From assembly GCF_004963255.1 (NCBI RefSeq), contig NZ_SUGA01000022.1, positions 1 through 64,000 of the forward strand: a stretch of 64,000 nt of DNA, written 5' to 3'. The notes below the pieces were generated by a model. The model saw only the letters and a program-made list of their open reading frames with translations, was not told where the DNA came from and did no database searches. Positions 27,871 to 38,241 of this stretch are shown piece by piece; within the stretch, counting starts at the first letter, position 1; the number at the start of each line of letters is the position of its first letter. Both the position numbers and the translations under genes were made by a program. The DNA is from Mesorhizobium sp. GTDB taxonomy: Bacteria; Pseudomonadota; Alphaproteobacteria; Rhizobiales; Rhizobiaceae.

Positions 27871-27940
27871 GCAATCAAGCCGAGGCCTGATCAGTCACGC
27901 CAGTCACAGGCGTGGCGTAACCGGGAGAAGGAGTCCGGCA

Positions 27941-28708
27941 TCAATTCCGATAAACCGGCTCTTCCTCGTCGAGGATCGCTTTCAGCTCGGCCAGATGGCG
28001 CTCTGCCTGGCCGGGGTAGTCGTCCATCTCGCGCGCGGTCTTCTCGGCGATCTCGTCGGAGAGCGTGCGCAGCGGGCGGCCGGTCCACAGCGCCTTGATG
28101 TAGGTCTCGGCGGCGCGCTCGAAGTAGAACATGCGGTTGAAGGTGTCGGCGACGGTGTCGCCGATGACCATGACGCCATGATTGCCCATGACCATCACTT
28201 TGACCTTGGGGTCGGTGAGAAGCTGCGAGCAGCGCTCGCCCTCCTCCTCGAAGGCCAGCCCGCCGTAATTGGCGTCGACGACATGGCGGTTGAAGAACAT
28301 GGCCGAGTTCTGGTCGACCGGCGGCAACGTCGAGTCCGCCAGCGAGGCAAGCACGGTGGCGTGGATCGAATGGACATGCATGGCGCAGCGCGCATGCGGG
28401 ACGTTGCGATGGATGGCGCCGTGCAGGCCCCAGGCGGTCGGGTCGGGCGCATTGGGACCGGAGAGCGTTTCGGGATCGTTGGCGTCGATCAGGAGCAGGT
28501 CGCTCGCCTTGATGCGCGAGAAATGCACCTGGTTCGGGTTCATCAGGAATTTCGTGCCGTCCTCGTTGACCGACAGCGAGAAGTGGTTGGCCACCGCCTC
28601 ATGCATGTTGAGCCGGGCGGTCCAGCGGAAGGCGGCGGCGAGATCGACCCGCTCCTCGTAATAGGGCAGGTTGCTCAGCGGTTCCTTGTGCAGGCGTGCA
28701 AGGCTCAT
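27941..28708 (-). CDS. class II aldolase/adducin family protein
   Basis: A 255-residue class II aldolase/adducin domain protein. Zinc-ligand histidines are visible in CAMHVHSIHATVLA and in MVMGNHGVMVIG. The start at 28708 has AGGAGG about 8-13 bases upstream; the open frame extends further but without a ribosome-binding site. Unlike L-fuculose-phosphate aldolases of about 215 residues, it has an N-terminal extension, like many broadly annotated members whose reaction is unknown. It follows ureG by 74 bp on the same strand, but no functional link to urease is evident. Confidence 0.85.
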   Translation of the reverse strand: MSLARLHKEPLSNLPYYEERVDLAAAFRWTARLNMHEAVANHFSLSVNEDGTKFLMNPNQVHFSRIKASDLLLIDANDPETLSGPNAPDPTAWGLHGAIHRNVPHARCAMHVHSIHATVLASLADSTLPPVDQNSAMFFNRHVVDANYGGLAFEEEGERCSQLLTDPKVKVMVMGNHGVMVIGDTVADTFNRMFYFERAAETYIKALWTGRPLRTLSDEIAEKTAREMDDYPGQAERHLAELKAILDEEEPVYRN

Positions 28709-28782
28709 CGGAAATCCTCCTGTTTGGACGAGAATGCCGTGCGACGCCGCTGCCAGCAACCGATAATCGATGGCTCAGCGGA

Positions 28783-29411
<629 letters not shown>

Positions 29412-29415
<4 letters not shown>

Positions 29416-29852
29416 GCCGGGAACTCCCAGATAGAGAGAATGACAAAGCCCAGCCCGATCAACAGGCAGAGCGGCGAATAGAGACTTTGGTCGAGCCGCG
29501 CGAAAGGTTGCTCCGGCGTAAGCCTGCGCCACCAGGACGTGAAGCCGGCTATGCCGCGGCCGAGGAAGACGAGGCCGATCATCAACGCGGTGGCCGCAAG
29601 GCCCTCCCGTGGAAAGGGCGTCGCAAAGACGCCGGCCAGCGCCAGCGGCCAGAGCGTCGCGAGCGCGAGGCACGCGGCGACAGCAAAACTCGCGAATGAG
29701 GACGGCATCTCATCGATGCCGTGGAAGCCGACGACGGCGCGTGCGCAGGAGGCCTGATCCGTGCCCGGCCAGATGCCGCCTATGCCCCAATAGACATGCA
29801 GCGTGGTGATAACCAGCAGAACGAAGGAAAGGATGACGGCAAGCACGATCAT
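29412..29852 (-). CDS. DUF3995 membrane protein in urease operon
   Basis: A 146-residue integral membrane protein with about four hydrophobic segments. The N-terminal LHVYWGIGGIWPGTD matches the DUF3995 family as I remember it. It is embedded between ureF and ureG with four-base ATGA overlaps on both sides, so it is translationally coupled to urease maturation. Function is unknown. A role in urea, ammonia or nickel membrane passage is possible but is only an inference from position. Confidence 0.8.
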
Positions 29853-30520
29853 GAGCGGAACAGCCGCGAATATTGCGTTTCGTGGTTCATCGCCGCTATG
29901 TCGGATATGAAGGCCGTGCCCCCCAGATCGTCCAGGCTGGAAGCGGCGGCGCGCGATGCGGTCGTCAGCGCCAGCGGTTCGAAGCCGGCTAACAATTCGA
30001 CGGCATCGACCTGGCCGACGACGCCGAGCCTGATCGCCGCTTGCGCAAGATTGGAGAAGAAAGCCTGCAGGAAGGCGGAAAGCGCATCCGAAAGGCCGAT
30101 GCCGCTGCTGCCGGCAACGGCGCCGACCGCAACGCAATAGGGGCAATCAGCCGGCAGTCGTTCAAGCACCGGAGACGGCCAGGCAGATGCCGCTTTGAGG
30201 AAGGCCGCGCCTTGGAGCGTTGTCTCCATATGACGCTCCCGCGATCCGGCAAGCGCCTCGGCAAGTGCTGCGACTTCGTTGAGATCGCCGTCATCGCGCG
30301 CGCGGCGCCAGGCTTCGGCGAACAGCACGGCGTCGTTCCAGCCCGAGCCGATCTCGACCAGCGTCTCGAGCCAGCCGGCGAGATCGTCGCGATTTGCGAT
30401 CAGCCCGTCATGCGCGGCGCGCTCGAGCCCGTGGCTGTAGGAGAAGCCGCCGACCGGAAAGGCCGGCGACAGCCAGGCCATCAGCCGCAGCAGCGCTATC
30501 GTCGACGGCTGGTCAGTCAT
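29849..30520 (-). CDS. ureF: urease accessory protein UreF
   Basis: Maturation chaperone and regulator of UreG GTPase activity, 223 residues. The N-terminus LRLMAWLSPAFPVGGFSYSH is the family signature, and GSSGIGLSDALSAFLQAF follows later. The start at 30520 lies inside the ureE 3' end (8-bp overlap); upstream frames are just the reverse of the His-rich tail of ureE. Overlaps the DUF3995 gene by ATGA. Confidence 0.94.
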   Translation of the reverse strand: MTDQPSTIALLRLMAWLSPAFPVGGFSYSHGLERAAHDGLIANRDDLAGWLETLVEIGSGWNDAVLFAEAWRRARDDGDLNEVAALAEALAGSRERHMETTLQGAAFLKAASAWPSPVLERLPADCPYCVAVGAVAGSSGIGLSDALSAFLQAFFSNLAQAAIRLGVVGQVDAVELLAGFEPLALTTASRAAASSLDDLGGTAFISDIAAMNHETQYSRLFRS

Positions 30521-31100
30521 GGTGGTGATGGTGGCCGTGATCATGGTGGTGATGGTCATGATCGTGGCCATGGTGGTCGTGGTCATGGCCATGATGATCA
30601 TGATCATGGTGGTCATGCGAATGGCCGTGATCGTGGCCGGAATAGGCGCCGCGCACCGGGCTGAACGGCTGCGAAACCTCTTTCACCGTGGCGCCGAGAC
30701 CTTCGAGCATCGCCTTGATGACATGGTCGCGCAGGATGAGGATGCGGTCAGTCTCGATCGCCGCCGCGAGGTGGCGGTTGCCGATGTGCCAGGCAAGCTC
30801 GGTGAGATGAACGGCATCGCGGGCGCGGATGTCGTAGACCTCCTCGGGCGCCGCGACGATTTCGAGCTGGCGGCCGTCTTCCAGCACCAGCCGGTCGCCA
30901 TTGTTCAGCGCCACCGGCTCGGGCAGGTCGACCAGCACCCTGTCGCCGGCCGCCGTCTCGATGGCGCGGCGGCGCAGATGGCGCTCGTCATGCGGCAGCA
31001 CGGCCTTGTCATAGGGCGTCGCCAGTCCGGGATCACCGGCGACAAGCACCGAGACAGCGCGTGGAAACTTGGTGAAATCGGTGGTGATGTTGAGCTTCAT
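30513..31100 (-). CDS. ureE: urease nickel metallochaperone UreE
   Basis: Nickel donor for urease, 195 residues. The UreE N-domain (about 1-75) and the peptide with HIGNRHLAAAIETDRI are followed by a C-terminal tail of about 40 residues made almost only of His, Asp and Gly (starting near GHDHGHSHDHHDH). The tail is longer and richer than in many homologues and would hold several Ni ions. It overlaps ureF by 8 bases, and its start overlaps the GST stop (ATGA). Confidence 0.95.
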   Translation of the reverse strand: MKLNITTDFTKFPRAVSVLVAGDPGLATPYDKAVLPHDERHLRRRAIETAAGDRVLVDLPEPVALNNGDRLVLEDGRQLEIVAAPEEVYDIRARDAVHLTELAWHIGNRHLAAAIETDRILILRDHVIKAMLEGLGATVKEVSQPFSPVRGAYSGHDHGHSHDHHDHDHHGHDHDHHGHDHDHHHHDHGHHHHHD

Positions 31101-31702
31101 TTCATGGCTCCGCCATTGGCTTGCGCCCTTGCACGGGCGGGCCGTTCGAGGACACGGTCGAAATAGGCATTCACCCGGTCGGATTCGATCGGGAAGCGGC
31201 CGGCACGCGCCCAGCCGCCCATATCGCCAAGCAAGACGTCAACGGCCGAGAAGCGGTCGCCCAAGGCATAGGGATTGTCGCCAAGCCGGCGATCCAGCGC
31301 TTTTATTTCGGATGCGAAATCATAGGCCGCGGCCGGGCCGACATCGACGCGAACATCCTTCGGCAGCAGGAAGCGGTGACGCAGCTTGTTCCATAGCGGG
31401 GCTTCCAACTCACTCTGGGCGAAATGCATCCATGAATCCATCTCGGCGCGCCCGGCAACGCCCGGATTGGCGCCCATGCCTCTATCGGCATGCTTGTCGG
31501 CCAGATAGACGCAGATCGCCGCCGAATCCGTGATTTTCAGGTCGTCGTCGATCAGGATCGGCACCTTGCCTGAAGGGTTGAGCGCGTAGGCTTCCGGCGA
31601 GCGCAATTTTACCTCGACGAACTCATAGGGCTGTCCGAGTTCCTCGAGCATCCAGAGCACCCGGCTGACGCGGGAGCCGCGCGATCCGACAGCCTTGTAC
31701 AT
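31097..31702 (-). CDS. glutathione S-transferase family protein
   Basis: A 201-residue GST: thioredoxin-like N-domain (GSRGSRVSRVLWMLEELGQP, then NPSGKVPILIDDD and TDSAAICVYLAD) and an all-alpha C-domain. A Ser in the first motif is the probable glutathione-activating residue. It sits between a membrane protein and ureE and overlaps ureE by ATGA, so it is co-translated with urease maturation genes. Whether it serves urease or is a passenger is unknown. Confidence 0.87.
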   Translation of the reverse strand: MYKAVGSRGSRVSRVLWMLEELGQPYEFVEVKLRSPEAYALNPSGKVPILIDDDLKITDSAAICVYLADKHADRGMGANPGVAGRAEMDSWMHFAQSELEAPLWNKLRHRFLLPKDVRVDVGPAAAYDFASEIKALDRRLGDNPYALGDRFSAVDVLLGDMGGWARAGRFPIESDRVNAYFDRVLERPARARAQANGGAMK

Positions 31703-31747
31703 GGTTGAACCCTTGCCTTTCCGAGAACCCTAGCGCATCGCGAACGC

Positions 31748-32341
31748 TCAGACGATGGTGTCGAACAGCCGCAGGATGAATGATATCTGATAGATCAGCG
31801 CAGCCGCGACGAAGGCGATGTGGAAGCGTTTGTCGCGCACCAGGATCGCGACGATGCAAAGCGCCACGAAGACCGGCGTGCGGAACAGATATTCGTTGCC
31901 GAAGCGGGCGAAATGCTCCGGCCCCTTGAGCAGCGTGTCGATCACATCGAGCAGATAGGTGAAGCCGAGCAGGCCGAAGAACCAGGCGCGGCGCGAATAG
32001 AAATAGTCCTCGTAGCTGGTGTAATCGAGCATCGAATCCGGAAACAGCAATGCGCAGAGCAGGAACAGCGTGATGGCGTAGAAGATGATGAAAAGATATT
32101 TGCCGAAGGTCCAGTTCTCGATGGCGTAGAGGCCGAACTCCCACCACCAGAAATGCACCAGCATCAACAGCACCGAGGCGACCCAGGCGAGATGCACCGC
32201 ATAGAGCCGGTACTGGCCGGGATGCTGGACGATGCGGGCGGTTCCCGAAAGCAGCCGGGTGACGCCGAGGCCGATCACCATGCCCATGACGATGCGGATA
32301 TGCGGGAATATGTCGTGCTGGGAGGCGATTTCGGTGGGCAT
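31748..32341 (-). CDS. hypothetical membrane protein in urease cluster
   Basis: A 197-residue protein with about six predicted membrane segments (for example VIGLGVTRLLSGTARI, the WVASVLLMLVHFWWWEFGLY helix, and LFIIFYAITLFLLCALLF). I do not recognise the family. It lies between ureC and the GST gene on the same strand, 91 bp from ureC. A transport or sensor role in urea metabolism would be speculation. Confidence 0.72.
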   Translation of the reverse strand: MPTEIASQHDIFPHIRIVMGMVIGLGVTRLLSGTARIVQHPGQYRLYAVHLAWVASVLLMLVHFWWWEFGLYAIENWTFGKYLFIIFYAITLFLLCALLFPDSMLDYTSYEDYFYSRRAWFFGLLGFTYLLDVIDTLLKGPEHFARFGNEYLFRTPVFVALCIVAILVRDKRFHIAFVAAALIYQISFILRLFDTIV

Positions 32342-32432
32342 GCCTGATCACAATGCTGCTGCTTGGCAGCATATTGCGATCTGCGCGCCCGAGCCGCAAC
32401 GACATTTGCCAGCTAATCGGACCAGCCGCCTG

Positions 32433-34145
<1,713 letters not shown>

Positions 34146-34311
34146 CAGCAATTGCTCCCGAATTCCAATTGTTTGTGCGCGTGGCACACATTGTCGCCAC
34201 CCAATGGTCACGCAATGACCCGCTCGCCGACACTTTGAGCGCCCATTTCAGCGTTCCCATCAGGCCGTTGAGGCGGGCGGAATCACTCCCAATCCGATGG
34301 AAGGAACATCC

Positions 34312-34689
34312 ATGCGCAACGCGATCCTTGTCGCCGCAGCCGCTACCTTGATGATGGCGGGTAGTGCCGGCGCCCAACAGCAGCCGACGCAACAACCCAG
34401 CCCGGCACCGACCGCCCCCGCCGCGCCGAAAGCCCAGTCCGCGGCGCCGGCGATCCAGAGCGTCAACGTCGTCGACATCACCGAACTGCCCAAGGATGCG
34501 CAGACGCAGGTGAACCAAATTGTCGCGCAGCGCGGCGATGCCGGCCTGCAGACCTTGCGCAAGTCGATCGACGCGACGCCCAAGGTGAAATCCGCGCTCG
34601 AAGCCAAGGGCATGAGCTCGGCGCAGGTGATTGCCGCCAGCATGCAGCCCAATGGCGCGCTGACGCTGATCACCAAGAAGGCGAGCTGA
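34312..34689 (+). CDS. small exported protein, unknown function
   Basis: A 125-residue protein with a signal peptide (about residues 1-21, ending AGA-Q) and a Gln/Pro/Ala-rich linker. A compact region follows (VNVVDITELPKDAQTQVNQI to LITKKAS), without cysteines or membrane segments. GGAAGGA precedes the ATG at 34312. It is on the opposite strand between ureB and ureC, followed by a strong hairpin. The family is not recognised. Confidence 0.65.
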   Translation: MRNAILVAAAATLMMAGSAGAQQQPTQQPSPAPTAPAAPKAQSAAPAIQSVNVVDITELPKDAQTQVNQIVAQRGDAGLQTLRKSIDATPKVKSALEAKGMSSAQVIAASMQPNGALTLITKKAS

Positions 34690-34700
34690 TCGCGCGCCCG

Positions 34701-34723
34701 GGCGGACCGTCTTGCGGTCCGCC
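34701..34723 (+). terminator. hairpin after exported-protein gene
   Basis: GGCGGACCG (34701-34709) and CGGTCCGCC (34715-34723) form a perfect 9-bp stem with a TCTTG loop. A TTTT run lies 7 bases further on. It probably terminates the small gene at 34312-34689, although the T-run is displaced. Confidence 0.55.
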
Positions 34724-34848
34724 GCCCATATTTTGAAAAGAATGCGGGCCGCCTCGCGGGCCGCCGTCAGGCCTTCGAAGGGAACCTGCGGCCAGGCCGG
34801 ACCGTTTCGCTGTTTTCGCCCCGCCACGAGGTCAGTCAGGAGCGAGCA

Positions 34849-35337
34849 ATGGCGAATGGCCGGCGTTTTGCAAGATGGAATTCCGTGGTTGCCGCATCGC
34901 TTTTCGCGGTCGCCGCGCCCCATGCCGCGTCCGCTGCCCAGCCGTTGGGCAGCGACAAGCCTGCCGCCGCGATTGTCGATTCCGATGTCCGCCAGGAAGA
35001 GGCGCTCTCCAGGACGGAGGCCGGAAAAGTCATCACCGCCATTGACCGGACCCGCGACAATATCGGCACGGTGCGCAAGATCACCAAGCTCGACAGGGTC
35101 GACATCGTGTTCCTGACCGATGCGGCGCGCAGCGAAGGCGGGCCGCCGCCGGCCATCGAGAACAAAATGAAGCAGCATCAGGACGATGTCGCCGAGCTGC
35201 GCCAGGAGATCGAGGCGAACGCCCTGCTCTTCAACGCGATCGATTCCCGGCGCGTGCAGGCCGAGGACGTGCTCGCCGTTGAGTTCGACAATCCGGGGAA
35301 GGTCGTCGTCTACGCGGCCGCCAAGCCCCCGAAGTGA
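34849..35337 (+). CDS. exported hypothetical protein with helical region
   Basis: A 162-residue protein with a signal peptide (cleavage near ASA-A, about residue 29). It has a probably helical middle (ENKMKQHQDDVAELRQEIEA) and an acidic C-terminal part. GGAGCGAGCA precedes the ATG. I do not recognise the family. It is the second of two plus-strand genes lodged between ureB and ureC and ends 35 bp before the ureB stop, convergent with it. Confidence 0.65.
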   Translation: MANGRRFARWNSVVAASLFAVAAPHAASAAQPLGSDKPAAAIVDSDVRQEEALSRTEAGKVITAIDRTRDNIGTVRKITKLDRVDIVFLTDAARSEGGPPPAIENKMKQHQDDVAELRQEIEANALLFNAIDSRRVQAEDVLAVEFDNPGKVVVYAAAKPPK

Positions 35338-35372
35338 TGGCCTCCGAAGTGATTTGAGCGCGGCGGCGGACC

Positions 35373-35678
35373 TCACAGCTTGCCCATCACCTTCTGCTGG
35401 AAGCCATAGACCTCGCGTTTTCCCCCCAGCGGCACCAGCGTGACGTCGCGTTCCTGGCCCGGCTCAAAGCGCATGGCGGTGCCGGCGGCGATGTCCAGCC
35501 GCATGCCGCGCGCGGGCTCGCGGTCGAATTTCAGGCCCTCATTGGTCTCGAAGAAATGATAATGGCTGCCGACCTGGATCGGCCGGTCGCCGCTGTTGGC
35601 GACCTTGAGGGTGACGGTCGGCCGGCCCTTGTTGAGGTCGATCTCGCCTTTGGCCGCAATAACTTCACCGGGGATCAT
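35373..35678 (-). CDS. ureB: urease subunit beta
   Basis: Structural beta subunit, 101 residues, usual length. It starts MIPGEVIAAKGEIDLNKGRP and contains the VGSHYHFFETN motif typical of UreB. It begins 7 bp after the ureJ/hupE stop and is convergent with the exported-protein gene at 34849. In many bacteria ureB directly precedes ureC; here the two are split. Confidence 0.96.
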   Translation of the reverse strand: MIPGEVIAAKGEIDLNKGRPTVTLKVANSGDRPIQVGSHYHFFETNEGLKFDREPARGMRLDIAAGTAMRFEPGQERDVTLVPLGGKREVYGFQQKVMGKL

Positions 35679-35685
35679 CGCGCCC

Positions 35686-36279
35686 TCACACCATGCCGAA
35701 GGAAAGGCCGACGCCGATCGCCGCGCAAGCGGCGCCGGCGGCGCGCGCCAGGCCGCGGAAGCGCCACCCAAGCCGAAGGCCGGCCGCCATGCCGACACCG
35801 TGGAGCAGCGCGGTGACGGCGGCAAAGCCAGCCATATATTCGAGGCCGGCAGCGTTTTCCGGCACCTCGGCGCCATGGGCGTGACCGTGGAAGAGAGCGA
35901 GCAGGCCGATGATGGCGACCCCGGCCGAGACCGGCAGGTCGATCGCCAGCGCCACCAGCAGGCCGAGCGCCACGACGGAAGCGAGGATGCCCGGCTCGAC
36001 GAAAGGCACCGGCACATGCAGCATGCCGAGCGCGCCGCCGGCCAGCATCACGCCGAGGAAGGCAAGTGGCCAGGCCCAGAGCGCCTTGCCGCCCTTCATC
36101 GCCGCCCACAGACCGACGGCGACCATGGCCGTGATGTGGTCGAGGCCGGACAGCGGATGCGCGAAACCGGCGGCGAAGGAAGAGGTGGAGCCTGCGCCGA
36201 CATGGGCTTCAGCCGGGATGGCGGCCACCAGGAAAAGGATCGCGGCAAGTGCGGTTCGTTTCGTCGAGGCGGGGATCAT
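35686..36279 (-). CDS. ureJ: HupE/UreJ family membrane protein
   Basis: A 197-residue membrane protein with a signal-like N-terminus, about six membrane segments, and the HupE/UreJ signature (AHPLSGLDHITAMVAVGLWA) with a central GHAHGAE histidine cluster. This family is thought to transport nickel for hydrogenase or urease. Its place between ureA and ureB supports a nickel-uptake role. It starts 25 bp after the DUF1272 stop. Confidence 0.9.
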   Translation of the reverse strand: MIPASTKRTALAAILFLVAAIPAEAHVGAGSTSSFAAGFAHPLSGLDHITAMVAVGLWAAMKGGKALWAWPLAFLGVMLAGGALGMLHVPVPFVEPGILASVVALGLLVALAIDLPVSAGVAIIGLLALFHGHAHGAEVPENAAGLEYMAGFAAVTALLHGVGMAAGLRLGWRFRGLARAAGAACAAIGVGLSFGMV

Positions 36280-36304
36280 CTTTCTGCCCTTTCCAATTGA
36301 CCGG

Positions 36305-36559
36305 TTAAGCGGCCTTGCGCGGGCCGCAGCCTTCGGCCTTGAGCACGCGCCTGGTCGATGGCGGATATTTCGTCAGCTTGCCTGCCGGCCGGATCGGCCG
36401 CGGCGCGAAATTGCCGCCGCAATTCGGGCAGACGCCGCCCAGCACAGTATCGACGCAGTCGGCGCAGAAGGTGCATTCGAAGGTGCAGATCAGCGCATCG
36501 GTCGCCTCCGGCGGCAGATCCTTGTCGCAGCATTCGCAATTTGGCCTAAGCTCCAGCAT
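36305..36559 (-). CDS. DUF1272 cysteine-rich protein
   Basis: An 84-residue protein with multiple CxxC-like motifs: CECC at residues 8-11, CTFECTFCADC in the middle, and CPNCGG later. This is a probable zinc-ribbon or metal-binding fold of the DUF1272 family. It lies between ureA and ureJ. Role unknown; a metal-handling role in urease assembly is possible. Confidence 0.85.
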   Translation of the reverse strand: MLELRPNCECCDKDLPPEATDALICTFECTFCADCVDTVLGGVCPNCGGNFAPRPIRPAGKLTKYPPSTRRVLKAEGCGPRKAA

Positions 36560-36586
36560 CGGTCTTCCTCCTCACCGGATCGATCC

Positions 36587-36889
36587 TTACCTGATCGGCT
36601 CATGCACGGTCACCAGCTTGGTGCCGTCGGGAAACGTCGCCTCGACCTGGACGTCGTGGATCATCTCGGCGATGCCGTCCATGACCTGGGCGCGGGTGAC
36701 GACATGGGCGCCGGCCTCCATGAGTTCCGCGACGGGACGGCCGTCGCGGGCGCCTTCGACGACGAAGTCGGTGATCAGGGCGATGGCTTCGGGGTGGTTG
36801 AGCTTGACGCCGCGCTCCAGGCGCTTGCGCGCCACCATCGCCGCCATGGCGATCAGCAGCTTGTCTTTTTCACGCGGCGTAAGATTCAT
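36587..36889 (-). CDS. ureA: urease subunit gamma
   Basis: Gamma subunit, 100 residues, canonical length. It begins MNLTPREKDKLLIAMAAMVA and ends with VTVHEPIR, both as usual in UreA. It lies 21 bp after ureD. Confidence 0.97.
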   Translation of the reverse strand: MNLTPREKDKLLIAMAAMVARKRLERGVKLNHPEAIALITDFVVEGARDGRPVAELMEAGAHVVTRAQVMDGIAEMIHDVQVEATFPDGTKLVTVHEPIR

Positions 36890-36910
36890 GCGATGTCCCG
36901 GTATTTCAGA

Positions 36911-37786
36911 TCAGAGTGACCACAATTTAGGCAGGCCCGCCCGTCCGTTGAGCAGTTCGACGAGCGGAACCAACCGCTTGCGGAGCTGGTAGCCGTCGCC
37001 GGCGGTGAGCCTCGCAAGAAGCTTGCCAGATCGGCCGACGCTCCAGAAGCTGGCGCCGCCGCCGGCGGCAGAGTCGCCGATGATCGCGCGGGCCGCCTCG
37101 AGCAGGCTTTCCGCTTGCGGCGAAACGAGCAGCAGCGTCGCGACGGCAAGCGCGCCGCCGGTCGCCGCCGGCCGCCGCAACGTTGCCGCGATATCCGGAC
37201 CGATCCGGAAATCCTCCGCATGGACCAGCGTGCCGCCCTGGCGGACCCGCCAGCGGTCGTGGAAGCTGCCTCGAACCGTCCGCTCGCCCATCGCCAGCCG
37301 GCCGAACAGCGTGGCTTCGAGCACCAGCGCTTCGGCATCCTCCGCGAGATCGACATCCAGCGTGCGGGCGAAGGCGGCACGATCGAAAACGATGGTTTCC
37401 TGCGGCAGCCAGGCGAGGCGCCCGCCCGGACCGACCCGCAGGCCGACATTTGTCTCGGCCCTGTCGGCGGCGGCGCGATAGACCTTCTCGCAGGCCTGGC
37501 TGGTGATGGAGGCGGAGGCCTCGGCGCCGACCTCGATCGTCCAGCCGAGGCGGTCGCCGCCGGTCATTCCGCCGGCCGTGTTGATGAGCACCGCCTCGAG
37601 CGGATCGCCCTGCACCGCCGGCAGGCGGATCTTGGCCGATCCGTCCTGGTAGAGCCGCTGCAGGCGCGTCCGGCCATCGCTCTTGCCGCAGAAAAGCCTG
37701 GCTCGCCCGGCAACACGTTGCGCGGCAGGCGAAGCAGCGCCGGCCAAAGGCAGGGCGGGTGTCAGGGCGTTGTCGATCGTGTCCAC
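36911..37786 (-). CDS. ureD: urease accessory protein UreD
   Basis: Maturation chaperone that binds apo-urease and conducts nickel with UreF and UreG, 291 residues. Family motifs LINTAGGMTGGDRL and ASITSQACEKVYRA are visible. First gene of the urease cluster; its promoter must be in the 196-bp gap shared with the divergent acyl carrier gene at 37983. Confidence 0.94.
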   Translation of the reverse strand: MDTIDNALTPALPLAGAASPAAQRVAGRARLFCGKSDGRTRLQRLYQDGSAKIRLPAVQGDPLEAVLINTAGGMTGGDRLGWTIEVGAEASASITSQACEKVYRAAADRAETNVGLRVGPGGRLAWLPQETIVFDRAAFARTLDVDLAEDAEALVLEATLFGRLAMGERTVRGSFHDRWRVRQGGTLVHAEDFRIGPDIAATLRRPAATGGALAVATLLLVSPQAESLLEAARAIIGDSAAGGGASFWSVGRSGKLLARLTAGDGYQLRKRLVPLVELLNGRAGLPKLWSL

Positions 37787-37831
37787 GTTCCCAGGTTAAG
37801 CACTCCGGCGGCTTTGTCGATATATCGCTTG

Positions 37832-37860
37832 TTGCTTGACATCGTTTTGGTTTCTATAGA
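37832..37860 (+). promoter_or_regulatory. candidate sigma70 promoter for the NodF/NodE-like pair
   Basis: TTGCTT (37832-37837) and TATAGA (37855-37860) are separated by 17 bases, 122 bp upstream of the acyl carrier gene. No nod-box-like repeat is visible in the gap. Confidence 0.45.
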
Positions 37861-37982
37861 GGGAAGCCACCCTGGAGCGGTCGCGCGGTGCCTGGCGAGG
37901 TAAGGGCAACGGCGTTGTTGGATCCGGGGACCAAAAGGGGCGCTGATCAGTTGGCGTCGGGAAACGACAGGGAAGGAACCGA

Positions 37983-38237
37983 ATGGCTGACCAGCTGACG
38001 ACCGAGATCATCGAAAAGATCAAAGCGCATGCCGACACCGGTGGTGAGGAAATCACTGCCAGCACCGATCTCGGAACGCTCGGCATCCATTCGCTGGAAT
38101 TGACCGAGATCATCTTCGATCTCGAGGAGAAGTACGGCATCGAGATCGAGATGAACACGGTCGATGCCTGGAGCAACCTGAAGAACGTCGGCGACATGGT
38201 CGAGGCGGTTCGCGAACTGATCGCGAAAAAAGCCTGA
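37983..38237 (+). CDS. NodF-like acyl carrier protein
   Basis: An 84-residue acyl carrier protein. The phosphopantetheine serine is S37 in LGIHSLEL (HSL rather than the usual DSL). The C-terminal half (YGIEIEMNTVDAWSNLKNVG) strongly resembles rhizobial NodF as I remember it. It carries the growing acyl chain on a 4'-phosphopantetheine arm and starts four bases before its partner ketoacyl synthase. It is divergent from ureD. Unlike symbiotic nodF, no nod box is seen, so this is probably a chromosomal paralogue for another lipid. Confidence 0.85.
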   Translation: MADQLTTEIIEKIKAHADTGGEEITASTDLGTLGIHSLELTEIIFDLEEKYGIEIEMNTVDAWSNLKNVGDMVEAVRELIAKKA

Positions 38238-38241
38238 CTGC

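Noticed and set aside
37787..37982. Possible nod box upstream of the NodF-like gene
   Set aside because: The conserved long nod-box pattern could not be found in the gap; only a sigma70-like -35/-10 pair is visible.
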